Source of the DNA: DATFVA01 sp963774455 | GTDB lineage: Bacteria; Bacteroidota; Ignavibacteria; Ignavibacteriales; Ignavibacteriaceae | Assembly (NCBI GenBank): GCA_963774455.1 | Contig: CAVZFD010000004.1 | Span: 186,001-250,000 of the forward strand | DNA length: 64,000 nt | Direction of reading: 5' to 3' | In this document: piece after piece, positions 44,664 to 55,189 of the stretch | Position numbering within the stretch: position 1 is the stretch's first letter | How the letters are laid out: each line of letters opens with the position of its first letter | The notes under the pieces: model-generated | What the model was told of the DNA's origin: nothing | The model's database searches: none | Seen by the model: only the letters and a program-made list of their open reading frames with translations | Translations under genes and position numbers: made by a program

Positions 44664-46220
44664 CTATTGTACGTTCCATTCATTTTTATTTTTTTGTATC
44701 ATTTTGTTCGCTTTCTTTGGTCCCCAGCTCCCGGCTTTATAATTAGGGAATTTCAGCCAGGGATCTGATTCCCATTTCTTTATAATGGGATCAACTATCT
44801 GCCATGATTTATAAATCCACTCCGCATGAGGAAACAGTGTCTGGTCACCCTGCATTGCATCGCGGATCAGCCACTGATATGAGCTTGGGGGCTCTTTAAT
44901 ACCGAAAGCCCTGTCATAGCGGAAGTTCAGGTTAACAGGGAGCAGTTTAAGTTCAGCTCCAGGTTGTTTCGCTGTAAAGGTGTATAATATTCCTTCATTA
45001 GGCTGCAGCCGGAATGTTAAAAGGTTATGCTTCTTTTCATCTTCAGTATTAATTGGAAACATAAGATGCGGTGTGGGTTTGAACTTTATAGTTATTTCAG
45101 ACAGCTTCTCCTTCATTCTTTTCCCTGTCCTTAAGTAAACCGGTACGCCGGCCCAGCGCCAGTTATCAAGAGTGAGTTTTATAGCGGCATAGGTAGGTGT
45201 CATAGATTTCTTATCAACTTTTTCCTCTTCACGATAGGCCTTAACCTGTTTTCCGCCGATCTTTCCTGCGTCATACTGACCAAGCACTACATCTTTCTCA
45301 ATATTGATGTTACAGATGGAGTTAAGTACCTTAAGTGTTTCACTCCTTAATGATGCTCCATCATAATTAACAGGCGGATCTATGGCGGTTATGCAGAGAA
45401 GCTCAAAGAGGTGATTTTGAATCATATCTCGTATGATCCCTGTTTTTTCGTAGAAGCCTGCCCTGGAACCAATACCGATATCCTCCGCAACTGTAATCTG
45501 GATATTATCGATATAGTTCCTGTTCCATATTGGTTCAAATCCGGGATTGGCAAACCGGAAGACCACCATATTCTGAACTGTTTCCTTACCAAGAAAATGG
45601 TCGATACGGAATATCTGGTTCTCCTCGAAAAGCTTCATGGATATCCCTGTCAAGTTCACGGGCTGACTGTTCATCCGTGCCGAAAGGTTTTTCAACAATA
45701 ACGCGGCGCCAGCCATCGTTGCTTTTTGCAAGTCCGGATTCAGAAATCTTTTTAACGATGATGGAATAAAATGAAGGTGCAGTTGAAAGATGAAATAATA
45801 TATTGTCGGGTATATTAAGGTTCTTCTGCAGCTTCGTTATTTTTTTCTTCAGTCGCTTATACGACGCAGAAGGATCATCTTTGAAATCCCCCTGCACATA
45901 AAAAAGATTTTTGGCAAACTCATTCCACTGGTCCTCACCGCAAATACTGTCTTTTTTTACCGCTTCAAACATTTCCTTCCTGAAATTATCATCCGAAAAT
46001 TCAGACCGGGAGAATCCAATAACAGCACATTGTTTGGGCATCAGGTTCTGACAATGCAATGCAAATAGTGAGGGGATCTAACTCCTTATGTGCAAGATCT
46101 CCCGATGCACCAAAGATAACAACAATACAGGGATCGGGGGGATTACCTTTCAGCATTCCATGATGCTGAACTTCAATCATGTCATTATCTATTTTCGCTG
46201 CTGCCTTTCTTATTTGCCAT
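44664..46220 (-). pseudogene. zwf: glucose-6-phosphate dehydrogenase with three single-base frameshifts
   Basis: Three frames together spell a full glucose-6-phosphate dehydrogenase of about 515 residues, the normal length: I-V-V-I-F-G-A-S-G-D-L for the NADP site, I-V-E-K-P-F-G-T-D, R-I-D-H-F-L-G-K-E with the catalytic Lys region, and Y-L-R-T-G-K-R-M near the C-terminus. Indels lie near 46187, 46071 and 45627. The ATG (46218-46220) overlaps the gnd stop by one base (TAATG), so translation was coupled. All segments are well conserved, so decay is recent or these are assembly errors. Confidence 0.9.
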
Positions 46221-47123
46221 TATTTCTCCTCCTTCACTGCATGTCCTCCGAACTGGTTTCTTAATGCCGCAATTACCTTTGCGGAAAAAGGATTATCCTG
46301 TCTTGAGGCAAATCGTCTCATAAAGCGAGAGTGTAATTGTGGGAACAGGAATGGCATTCTGTATGGCGTATTCTGAAGTCCATCTTGCTGTTCCCGAATC
46401 ATCCACATAAGGCGCGATTTTCTCCAAAGAATTTCCTTCCTCTTTAAATGCATCCGAAGCAAGCTCCAGGAGCCAGCTTCTTACCACCGCGCCGTTATTC
46501 CAGAGATCGGCAACTTTTTTAAGATCTATATTAAAATCACTGCGGAACATACATTCGAATGCCTCTCCAATACCCTGGAGCATTACATATTCAAGAGCAT
46601 TATGAATCATCTTCACAAAATGTCCTGCACCGCTTCCGCCTACATGAGCGTAGCCGTTCTCAGGTGCAAGTGAGATAAAGACGGGTTCAACACGCTTTAC
46701 CGCTTTTTCCGGACCGCCCACCATAAGGTTGTAACCGATTTTTAATCCCCAGATCCCTCCGCTCACACCGGCATCAACAAAATGGATTCCTTTCTCCCTG
46801 CATTTTTCGGAATTTTTTATGGATTCGGTGAAGTGAGAATTTCCGCCGTCGATAATCAGATCGTCTTTATCCAGCAATTCAAGCAGTCTATTGATAGTCT
46901 CATCTGTTGGCTTGCCATGCGGGACCATTATCCAGACATTTCTGGGCTTTTCAAGTTTCGCTACAAGATCTTCGATTGAATCAGCTCCGGTTCCACCGTC
47001 ATCCACAGCTGTTTTTACAAAGTCTTTATTCAGGTCAAACGCTACAATTTCGTGCTGATCTTTTTTTAATCTTTTGAGCATATTACCACCCATTTTCCCC
47101 AGGCCAATTAAACCGATTTTCAT
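46220..47123 (-). pseudogene. gnd: 6-phosphogluconate dehydrogenase (decarboxylating, short type) with one frameshift
   Basis: The short, about 300-residue form of 6-phosphogluconate dehydrogenase. The Rossmann motif G-L-G-K-M-G-G-N is near residues 7-14, D-G-G-N-S-H-F near 92-98, V-S-G-G-I-W-G near 120-126, and the catalytic H-N-A-L-E-Y near 182-187. An extra base at about 46316 breaks the last 32 residues; after correction the frame ends at the TAA at 46220-46222 with G-H-A-V-K-E-E-K. The enzyme would turn 6-phosphogluconate into ribulose-5-phosphate plus CO2 and NAD(P)H. It lies between the HAD gene and zwf. Confidence 0.9.
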
Positions 47124-47135
47124 TTTATCTCCTTC

Positions 47136-47747
47136 TCAGATTTCGATGTTAAACTTTTCAAGTTTTTCTGCAAGGTCTTCCGTTTTTTCCAACAGGACAG
47201 CCTTTATTCCGGACGACTTTGCTGATTGATAATTTTCCTCCCTGTCATCAACGAAAAGACATTCTCCTGGTTCTTTATGAAGAATATACAGGGCTCTATA
47301 AAAAATTTCAGATTCAGGTTTCCTTACTCCAAGATAACAGGAACTAAAAAAGCAATCAAAATATTTATGAAGGCCGAACTTGTTTATCCTGTACTTATTC
47401 AGCTCACGTGATTCATTATTTAATGTTGCGAGCTGATATTTATTTCCTGAGGAAAGTATATCAAGCAGCTTTAATGTAGAATTAAATGGGCGGGACTGCT
47501 CGTACATAAATTCTGTAAAATCCCGTCTCGAAAAATTCCTTTTTTTGAAAAACACTACCTGATCAAGGTACTCATCCAATGTGAGCTTTCCCTTCTCAAA
47601 TTTTTTAAATACCGGCTTATGCCTTTTTTCCATTTCCTCATAATCAAGAGAGAACCGGACTGTCGATTTTTCCCTGGAAATATGATCCCATCCATTGGTC
47701 AGACATACTCCTCCGACATCAAAGAAGATGGTTGAGATCATCTTCAC
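47136..47747 (-). CDS. HAD family hydrolase
   Basis: A 203-residue HAD-IA phosphatase-like protein. The N-terminal motif is F-F-D-V-G-G-V (nucleophile Asp9), the cap is alpha-helical, the Ser/Thr motif II lies in L-A-T-L-N-N-E-S, the Lys is in V-R-K-P-E-S-E, and the final acidic F-V-D-D-R-E-E-N near residues 170-177 closes the set. The D-x-G-G second position instead of Asp is shared by many HAD-IA hydrolases. Its start overlaps the tal-pgi stop by 4 bases. In this operon it may dephosphorylate a sugar phosphate. Confidence 0.9.
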   Translation of the reverse strand: MKMISTIFFDVGGVCLTNGWDHISREKSTVRFSLDYEEMEKRHKPVFKKFEKGKLTLDEYLDQVVFFKKRNFSRRDFTEFMYEQSRPFNSTLKLLDILSSGNKYQLATLNNESRELNKYRINKFGLHKYFDCFFSSCYLGVRKPESEIFYRALYILHKEPGECLFVDDREENYQSAKSSGIKAVLLEKTEDLAEKLEKFNIEI

Positions 47748-50578
47748 TTCAAACTTTCATTTATTTGTTTCAATGACTCTTCAATATTGCGGCCCAGATG
47801 TATCCTGATAACGCGGCGGTTTTTATCATTAAGCGAGCGGAAGTCGCCCAGCGCCTGAGCCCTCTGCAGCGTTGCAAAACCGTAATCTTTACCCGGGATC
47901 GGAAGATCATCGGCTGCTTCATAGGTGAACATTATGAATACACCTTTGTTGGGTCCGCCTTTATGAAGCTGTCCCGTCGAATGCATATAGCGGGGACCAT
48001 AACCCAGTGTAGTTGCGGTTTTCAGGTTATTACGGAGCTTAATTCTCATCTGTTGAAGAAGCTTCTGTCTCTGCGGCGTCTGCAGGAAATAGGCCAGTAT
48101 AGCCAGATAATCAGGCGGCTTTGCGAGCTTTGTAAAAGAATTAAGAAAAGCTGAAAAACTTTTTCCTTTGGGTGCCCAGTCGGCTTCTTTGCTATAGAAA
48201 ATTGAGATATCTTTCTGACTGACAGCAGGTTCACCTTCACCAAAGCTGCCTTTTTCTTTCCATTCACTGAGCAGATCTTTGCTGTTCTTTTTGCTTTCGG
48301 AAACATTGGGCTCGTTAAAGGGATTTACATTTATTATCCTTCCGGCTATTGCCGTAGCCAGTTCCCATCTGAAAAATTCAGCACCAAGTGCAGTCTTATT
48401 CTTTAAGTCGATCTTTATAACCGGGTGGCCTGCTTTCTGCAGAGCATTCAGTCTTCTTTCCGCATTTTGTTTTTCATCATTTCCTGAATGCAGGTAAACA
48501 AATATTCTGTCGCTGCTGTACACTTCAGGTTTCCCGGGGTCCTCTCCTTCAACAGGCAGTATTCCTTTTCCTTCCTTGCCGGTACTTTCCGCAATCAGCT
48601 GTTCAACCCAGAAGCCGAAAGCCTTAATAGACTCCGAAAGGATAAAAGTTATCTTATCTCTTCCGAGTCTTGCATTCATCCCCATTTCAGTACCAAGGGA
48701 AATAGCGGGGTTTGATTCAGAAGGGATAAATGGTCCGCAGTTTAGCTCCATCTGATGGGCATTATGCAGTATCTCTTTAATATCAACACCGATCAATGCC
48801 ATCGGAACCAGTCCGAAATAGGATAGGGCAGAATACCTTCCGCCGTAATCTTCGGGATTGGTAAATACCTTTCTGAAATTTCTTTCCTTTGCTTCATCCT
48901 GCAGGGGAGTACCCCCATCGGTGATTGCTATAAACCGGCTTCCCGGATCTTCGATATCATTTTCTTTGAGGAGGTTAAAGAAGTAGTGATCAAAGCTCAA
49001 TGTTTCTGTTGTTGTTCCCGACTTGCTTGCTACTATGAACAGGGTCTTGTTAAGATCAATCCGGGATTCAACATTTTTAACCGCCGCCGGATCGGTATTA
49101 TCGAGCATGATTAATTCCGGGTAGCCCTGCTTTGAGCCGAATGTTTCCCTGACGACTTCAGGACAAAGGCTGCTTCCACCCATTCCAAGGAGTACCACAT
49201 ACTTAAACTTTTCGTTTTTAATTTCTTTTGCGAAACTAATTATATCGTCGGCACGGTTTATAAAATCATCTATATTAAGCCATCCCAGCCTGTTCCTGAT
49301 AGCTTTGGTTTCTTCTTCACCGGATTTCCACACAAAAGGATCTTTAGAGAAAATTCTCCTTGCAATCTGTTTCTCATCTAAAGAACTGAAAGCCGACCTG
49401 ATTACAGATTCATTTTCACCATATTCAATTTCCTGATTGCCTGCTCTTTCAGAAAGGAAATCGAGTCTCTTCACTGCCAAAGTTTTCATCAGGTTATCAT
49501 ATGGCTTTATGAATTTTTCAATGCCTTCATTAACCAGCTGGCGGGTTACAAAGTCTATATCTATTCCGACTTTCCGTAGATCCTCAAATGCTTTTTTTGA
49601 ATCTTCAACTCCTTCTTCAATGGAATTTTCATAAATCTTTCCATGGTCGGCAAAGGCATCTATGGTATCATCGGGAAGCGTATTTACAGTATGAGGACCA
49701 ATGAGTGGTTCGACGTAACGGACATCGGAATAGAGAGGATCTTTTGTACTGGTACTTGCCCATAAGGGTTTTTGTACCCTTGCACCCTTATCTGCAAGCC
49801 GCTGCCAGCGTTCGCCGTTGAATATATTCTTAAAGCTCTGATAGGCAATTTTAGCGCTTGCTATTCCAGCTTTGCCTAATAAGTTTTCCGGTCTTGGTTC
49901 GCCTGTGGTTTTTTCAGGGATAATATAATGTCCAAGCAGCTGATCGGTTAAAACATCTATACGGCTAAGGAAGAAGCTTGCAACTGATGATATGTTTTTA
50001 ATATCCTTTCCTTCATCGAGTCTTCTTTCAAGCGCTTTTACATATGCCAGGGCCACATCTTCATAACTTTGTATAGAGAATAACAGAGTTATATTAATAT
50101 TTATTCCTTCATACAGACACTGCTCAATTGCAGGCACCCCTTCAACCGTACCAGGAATCTTTATATAGCAATTCGGCCTGTCAACCTTTGAAAATAATCT
50201 TCTCGCTTCATCGATTGATCCCTGTGTATCACGGGCAAGGTAGGGTGATACCTCAAGACTTACAAATCCATCCGTTCCATCAGCCTCATCATAAACCGGT
50301 CTGAGTATGTCGCATGCATCCCGGACATCCTTAACCGTAAGACTCTCATAAATTTCCTGTACACCTTTTTTCTCCCTGACCAGCTTTTTGATCTGGTCAT
50401 CGTAATCGGTTCCTTTTGATATTGCTTTATTAAATATGCTAGGATTTGATGTTATACCTCTCAGGCCTTGTTCTTCAACCCTTTTTTTAATTTCGCCTTT
50501 TTTGATTTTTCCACGTGTCAGGTTATCCAGCCAATAACTTTGACCATAATTAATAAGTTCATTTAAAACGCTCATCAA
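47744..50578 (-). CDS. tal-pgi: bifunctional transaldolase/glucose-6-phosphate isomerase
   Basis: A 944-residue fusion. Residues 1-375 are a transaldolase with S-N-P-S-I-F near 44-49 and the Schiff-base Lys140 in Y-I-K-I-P-G-T. Residues about 390-944 are a glucose-6-phosphate isomerase with V-L-L-G-M-G-G-S-S, S-K-S-G-T-T-T-E-T near 524-532 and the late G-P-R-Y-M-H-S-T-G-Q-L-H. The fusion channels fructose-6-phosphate between glycolysis and the non-oxidative pentose-phosphate branch. Similar fusions are known in several bacterial groups. The reading frame is intact, in contrast to gnd and zwf downstream. Confidence 0.95.
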   Translation of the reverse strand: MMSVLNELINYGQSYWLDNLTRGKIKKGEIKKRVEEQGLRGITSNPSIFNKAISKGTDYDDQIKKLVREKKGVQEIYESLTVKDVRDACDILRPVYDEADGTDGFVSLEVSPYLARDTQGSIDEARRLFSKVDRPNCYIKIPGTVEGVPAIEQCLYEGININITLLFSIQSYEDVALAYVKALERRLDEGKDIKNISSVASFFLSRIDVLTDQLLGHYIIPEKTTGEPRPENLLGKAGIASAKIAYQSFKNIFNGERWQRLADKGARVQKPLWASTSTKDPLYSDVRYVEPLIGPHTVNTLPDDTIDAFADHGKIYENSIEEGVEDSKKAFEDLRKVGIDIDFVTRQLVNEGIEKFIKPYDNLMKTLAVKRLDFLSERAGNQEIEYGENESVIRSAFSSLDEKQIARRIFSKDPFVWKSGEEETKAIRNRLGWLNIDDFINRADDIISFAKEIKNEKFKYVVLLGMGGSSLCPEVVRETFGSKQGYPELIMLDNTDPAAVKNVESRIDLNKTLFIVASKSGTTTETLSFDHYFFNLLKENDIEDPGSRFIAITDGGTPLQDEAKERNFRKVFTNPEDYGGRYSALSYFGLVPMALIGVDIKEILHNAHQMELNCGPFIPSESNPAISLGTEMGMNARLGRDKITFILSESIKAFGFWVEQLIAESTGKEGKGILPVEGEDPGKPEVYSSDRIFVYLHSGNDEKQNAERRLNALQKAGHPVIKIDLKNKTALGAEFFRWELATAIAGRIINVNPFNEPNVSESKKNSKDLLSEWKEKGSFGEGEPAVSQKDISIFYSKEADWAPKGKSFSAFLNSFTKLAKPPDYLAILAYFLQTPQRQKLLQQMRIKLRNNLKTATTLGYGPRYMHSTGQLHKGGPNKGVFIMFTYEAADDLPIPGKDYGFATLQRAQALGDFRSLNDKNRRVIRIHLGRNIEESLKQINESLK

Positions 50579-50661
50579 CTTTCTCCTTTCAGAAAATCAG
50601 AGCCTGTTAAGGTTGTTTGAAAAATTATCTGTCAATCTCAGTCGTAAATTTAACAGCTTAA

Positions 50662-52695
50662 CTACTTATTTAACAATTCTTTAGATCTATTAATAACATT
50701 TTCAACAGTGAATCCATAGTGCTCAAAAATATCCTTATATGGTGCGCTGGCTCCGAATTTGTCAACTCCAATTACACTGCCTTCGTCTCCAACCCATTCG
50801 CACCATCCGAATGAGGCGCCGGTTTCAACAGCGAGCCTTTTAGTAATTTCCGGGGGAAGTACGGTATTCCTGTAATCCTTTTCCTGTTCTTTGAATAATT
50901 CCCAGCTTGCCATACTTACAACACGGGCATCAATATCTTCTTCAGCCAGTTTATCTTTAGAATCCAGGAGAAGTGAGACTTCACTTCCTGTGCCCATAAG
51001 AATAATATCAGGTTTGCTGCCGCTCTCTTTTGAGATTATATAAGCGCCTTTCAGTACACCTTCAGGACTTTCAACTTTTTTGCCGTCAAATATTGGTAGT
51101 TTCTGCCTTGTCAATACAAGCATAGTGGGACCCGACTGCCTTGTTAAAGCAGCTCTCCATGCATATGCGGTCTCATTTGCATCTGCGGGGCGGATAACGC
51201 ACATATGGGGCATGGCCCTGAAAGAGGCAAGCTGTTCAACCGGCTGATGCGTTGGACCGTCTTCACCGAGTCCGATGGAATCGTGTGTAAAAACATAAAT
51301 AATCGGGAGTTCCATTAAGGCGGCAAGTCTTAATGCGGGGCGGGCATAATCAGAAAATATGAAAAACGTAGATGCAAAAGGTCTTACGCCTCCGTGGAGG
51401 TACATACCCGAACTCGCGGCGCACATTGCGTGTTCTCTCACGCCCCAGGCGATGTTCCTGTTCTGATAATTACCGTCTTCGATATAATCTGAGTCGTCAA
51501 TAAGGGTGTTTGTTGAAGGAGCAAGATCAGCGCTCCCGCCGATAAGCCAGGGAAGATGTGAAGCAAAACTATTAATGATTTTATAAGATGCTTTTCTTGT
51601 AGCAAGGGGACCGTCTCCGGGTTTAAAATGAGGAATATCTTTATCCCATCCGTCGGGCAGCTCTCTTCTCAGGTCATTCTCAAATTTACCGGCAAGTTCA
51701 GCGAATTTTTTCCTGTAATCTTCCATCTTAACGTCCCAGGTATTCTCTTCAGTTTCACCCTTCAGAACCGCATCCCGCATATGATCAATTACCTCATCGG
51801 GGACATAAAAGGCATCCTTTGAAGGCCAGTCATAGAATTTCTTCGTCGCTTTTATCTCTTCTACACCAAGAGGAGAACCATGAGCTTCAGGCGTATCCTG
51901 TTTATCAGGAGCGCCATATCCTATATGAGAACGGATAATAATTAGGGAGGGATGTTTCAACTCTTCTTTTGCCTTCTCAAATGCATTTGTAAGTGCATCA
52001 ATGTCATTCGCCTCTTCACCAAGGTCCTGCACATGCCAATGGTATCCTTTAAACCTCAGAGGAACATCGTCTGAGTATGCTATTTTAGTATTGCCCTCGA
52101 TACTTATATGGTTATCGTCATAAACCCATATTAGTTTTCCAAGTTTTTGATGTCCCGCCAATGAGGCGGCTTCGTTTGAGGCTCCTTCCATAAGGTCACC
52201 GTCGCTGCAGAAAGCATACGTATAATGATTGATTATATCGTGTCCTTCCCGGTTGTATTTAGCTGCCAGGTGCGCTTCAGCCAGCGCCATACCCACGGAA
52301 TTCATTATACCCTGGCCCAGCGGACCAGTAGTTGTTTCCACGCCTGGAGTTTTTCTGTATTCGGGGTGACCAGGAGTTATGCTGCCCCACTGTCTGAAAT
52401 TTTTAATATCATCCAGGGAGATATCATAACCTGTGAGGTACAGAATGGAGTATAGGAGCATTGAAGCATGACCGTTGGATAAAATAAATCTGTCACGGTC
52501 GAACCATTCAGGATTTTTAGGATTAAATTTCAAAATTCTTTTCCATAGCACATATGCAAGGGGGGCGAGGGCCATAGGCGTACCCGGGTGTCCCGAATTA
52601 GCCTTCTGGACTGCATCCATTGACAGGGTACGTATAGTATTTATTGACATCTCTTCGATGGAAATCTTTTCGTTAGTTTTCGTTGAATTCTTCAT
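50662..52695 (-). CDS. tkt: transketolase
   Basis: A 677-residue thiamine-diphosphate enzyme of the full-length transketolase type: A-N-S-G-H-P-G near residues 33-39, G-H-A-S-M-L-L near 74-80, G-P-L-G-Q-G near 123-128, the cofactor motif G-D-G-D-L-M-E-G-like S-D-G-D-L-M-E-G near 165-172, and H-D-S-I-G-L-G-E-D-G-P-T-H-Q near 476-489. It transfers two-carbon ketol units in the non-oxidative pentose-phosphate branch. It is first in the operon that continues with tal-pgi, HAD, gnd and zwf. Confidence 0.97.
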   Translation of the reverse strand: MKNSTKTNEKISIEEMSINTIRTLSMDAVQKANSGHPGTPMALAPLAYVLWKRILKFNPKNPEWFDRDRFILSNGHASMLLYSILYLTGYDISLDDIKNFRQWGSITPGHPEYRKTPGVETTTGPLGQGIMNSVGMALAEAHLAAKYNREGHDIINHYTYAFCSDGDLMEGASNEAASLAGHQKLGKLIWVYDDNHISIEGNTKIAYSDDVPLRFKGYHWHVQDLGEEANDIDALTNAFEKAKEELKHPSLIIIRSHIGYGAPDKQDTPEAHGSPLGVEEIKATKKFYDWPSKDAFYVPDEVIDHMRDAVLKGETEENTWDVKMEDYRKKFAELAGKFENDLRRELPDGWDKDIPHFKPGDGPLATRKASYKIINSFASHLPWLIGGSADLAPSTNTLIDDSDYIEDGNYQNRNIAWGVREHAMCAASSGMYLHGGVRPFASTFFIFSDYARPALRLAALMELPIIYVFTHDSIGLGEDGPTHQPVEQLASFRAMPHMCVIRPADANETAYAWRAALTRQSGPTMLVLTRQKLPIFDGKKVESPEGVLKGAYIISKESGSKPDIILMGTGSEVSLLLDSKDKLAEEDIDARVVSMASWELFKEQEKDYRNTVLPPEITKRLAVETGASFGWCEWVGDEGSVIGVDKFGASAPYKDIFEHYGFTVENVINRSKELLNK

Positions 52696-52857
52696 CTTAT
52701 CCTCTTCTCTTAATTCTTTTATTCCAAAATCAAATCAACTAATTAATAAATTTAACTCTCCGTATGCCAAGCGGTTGTTATTTTGATCAATATTCGCTGG
52801 AGGAAACCAATTACTTCAATCCCGGAATAAAAGAATGCAACCTTCTAACTATTTACA

Positions 52858-54834
52858 TTATTGAATTACTTTTTCATTCTCTTTAACATTTTTATCCGGT
52901 TTAGCACCAGAGGTTCCGTTGCCTGTTACTTTATCCAGGAGCCAGTCGATCTGCTTTTTATCCAGTGTTTCATTCTCCAGAAGGGCTTCTGCGAGGGCAT
53001 CAAGCATGGTCCTGTGATCGTATAACAAGCTTTCGGCTTTCTGCTCCATCTCGATAAGGATCTTCTGAATTTCTTCATCAATTATCTGCTGGGTGTGCTC
53101 ACTGAAATCTTTCTGCTGAACGAGCTCTCTTCCAAGGAAAGGATGTTCCTCTCCCTGTTTAAACATGACAGGTCCCAGCTTTTCACTCATCCCCCAATTG
53201 CAGACCATCTTTCTTGCAATACGTGTAACTTGCCTGAAGTCTTCCGCTGCACCGGTTGTCACATCTTCGAATACTATTCTTTCCGCCGCTCTTCCTCCGA
53301 GGGCAACAGCAATTCTGTCCAGGAGATATTGTTTTTTCAGATTGTACCTTTCGGTTTCCGGGATCTGCTCGGTTATTCCAAGTGAGCGTCCCCGGGGAAT
53401 TATGGTCACTTTCTGAAGCGGATCTGTATTCGGGAGAAGTTTGGCCACAAGTGCATGACCGGCTTCGTGGTAGGCAACCACTTTTTTCTCCTCATCATTT
53501 ATCATTTCCTCGCGTTCTGCACCTAGCAGAATCTTATCGCGTGCTTCTTCAAAATCCTGCATATTAACGGAAGTTTTTTTCTTTCTTCCTGCAAGCAGTG
53601 CAGCTTCATTGACGAGATTTTTAAGGTCCGCCCCGGAGAAACTTACTGTTCTTGCTGCCAGGTTTTCAAGGTTCACGTCCGCATCGAGGGGAACACGACG
53701 GGTATGTATCTCCAGTATTTTTTTTCGGGCACCTTTCTGAGGGTATTCAAGGGTGATCCGTCTATCGAATCTGCCTGGTCTTGTTAACGCAGGATCAAGC
53801 ACATCGGGGCGGTTGGTCGCGGCCATAACGACTACCGATTCATTTCTCTCAAATCCATCCATCTCAGCCAGAATCTGGTTAAGAGTTTGTTCACTCTCTT
53901 CATGTCCTCCGCCGAATCCTGTCCCTCTTGCCCTTCCGACAGAATCAATTTCATCAATGAAAATGACAGTGGGTGCTTCTTTCTTTGCATTTTCAAAAAG
54001 ATCTCTCACGCGCGAAGCTCCAACACCGACGAACATTTCAATAAATTCGGATCCGCTTATGCTATAGAAAGTTACTTCTGCTTCTCCTGCTGTTGCTCTG
54101 GCCAGCAGAGTTTTTCCGGTACCCGGGGGTCCCATCAGCAGAATACCCTTTGGGATGTCGGCACCCAGCTTTGTAAATTTTCCGGGATCCTTCAGATAAT
54201 CGATAATCTCCCTCAAATCCTGCTTAGCACTATCAAGTCCTGCAACGTCTTCAAATGTCACACCTGCTTTCTGTCTTCTGAAACGCTTGGCGTTAGACTT
54301 ACCGATTCCGAACAATCCGCCGCCCGCTGCGCCGCCCATTCCTCCCATCTGTCCTTGCATTTTTCTTCTTATATAAAAGAAGTACCCGAGGATGAGAATC
54401 CAGGGGACTATCATGATAAGCATATATGTGAGCCATGAATTATCCTGTGCCTCAGCATTTATCGTCACTTTATTGCTGTCGAGGATTTTCATCAGCTCAT
54501 CGTCATAAACAGCCGGCTTGGTAGTTGAAAAATATCGGTATTCAGTTGTATCATCTTTTGCATGATTGGGAGGAAGGAATTCCTTATTGAATTTGCCGCT
54601 GATCTCGTTTCCCTTCATTTTAACATAATTAACATTACCTGCTCTTACCTGTTCTTTAAATGCAGAGTATGAAATTGAAGCAGAAGGATTTCCGCTGAAT
54701 ATATTAAAGAAATATGAAATGAGTATCCAGAAGACAAAGAATATGAGCAGATATTTCCACCACCCGGTTGATTGGGGAACCCGGTACGCCATCCCCTTTT
54801 TTTTTCGGTTATTATTCTGTTTCTCTTCACCCAT
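52858..54834 (-). CDS. ftsH: ATP-dependent zinc metalloprotease FtsH
   Basis: A 658-residue inner-membrane AAA+ protease that removes misfolded membrane proteins and regulatory proteins. Two transmembrane segments (about 25-45 and 135-155) flank a periplasmic domain. Walker A G-P-P-G-T-G-K-T is at 235-242, Walker B I-F-I-D-E-I-D at 291-297, and the SRH region A-A-T-N-R-P near 338-343. The zinc motif is H-E-A-G-H at 456-460, with the third ligand Asp in the T-T-G-A-A-E-D region. It is a standard length with a Lys/Glu-rich tail. The decayed galT gene and PRC-barrel gene lie upstream. Confidence 0.97.
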   Translation of the reverse strand: MGEEKQNNNRKKKGMAYRVPQSTGWWKYLLIFFVFWILISYFFNIFSGNPSASISYSAFKEQVRAGNVNYVKMKGNEISGKFNKEFLPPNHAKDDTTEYRYFSTTKPAVYDDELMKILDSNKVTINAEAQDNSWLTYMLIMIVPWILILGYFFYIRRKMQGQMGGMGGAAGGGLFGIGKSNAKRFRRQKAGVTFEDVAGLDSAKQDLREIIDYLKDPGKFTKLGADIPKGILLMGPPGTGKTLLARATAGEAEVTFYSISGSEFIEMFVGVGASRVRDLFENAKKEAPTVIFIDEIDSVGRARGTGFGGGHEESEQTLNQILAEMDGFERNESVVVMAATNRPDVLDPALTRPGRFDRRITLEYPQKGARKKILEIHTRRVPLDADVNLENLAARTVSFSGADLKNLVNEAALLAGRKKKTSVNMQDFEEARDKILLGAEREEMINDEEKKVVAYHEAGHALVAKLLPNTDPLQKVTIIPRGRSLGITEQIPETERYNLKKQYLLDRIAVALGGRAAERIVFEDVTTGAAEDFRQVTRIARKMVCNWGMSEKLGPVMFKQGEEHPFLGRELVQQKDFSEHTQQIIDEEIQKILIEMEQKAESLLYDHRTMLDALAEALLENETLDKKQIDWLLDKVTGNGTSGAKPDKNVKENEKVIQ

Positions 54835-54882
54835 TGTAATCTTCCTTTTTAGTTCGACTCCAATTAATGGAATACTGTTTTC

Positions 54883-55189
54883 TTAAAGGCAATTATCATT
54901 GACTCTGCTGATAGTTGCGTCACATAATATACTTCCCTCGGAAATTAAAGCAGGGAATTTGTTTGGAACAACCCTTGTCTGCCAGCTCGCGTTTTTGGCC
55001 GGCATTTCCATAAGCATAGTTGTTAGTTTGTCGTCATTACCAGAAGAGAAAGAGCAGTTCTTATCATATACAGGAAGTTTGTTTTTTTTCTTTTGGTTCT
55101 TTACGTCATTAGGGCGGTTTCCTCTGATCCGGTGCAAATATCACCCATTCTTTTGTTGCCTTATTCTGTCTAATCTGGTTATCACTCAT
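54883..55189 (-). pseudogene. galT: N-terminal remnant of a galactose-1-phosphate uridylyltransferase gene
   Basis: The ATG at 55187-55189 begins M-S-D-N-Q-I-R-Q-N-K-A-T-K-E-W-V-I-F-A-P-D. One extra base then shifts the frame, which resumes as G-N-R-P-N-D-V, then K-N-C-S-F-S-S-G-N-D and W-Q-T-R-V-V-P-N-K-F-P-A-L, the order of GalT proteins. The zinc-binding C-P-F-C part reads C-S-F-S, so a key Cys is lost. It ends after about 100 codons where the family is about 330. The ATG overlaps the PRC-barrel stop (ATGA), showing it was once coupled. Confidence 0.75.
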
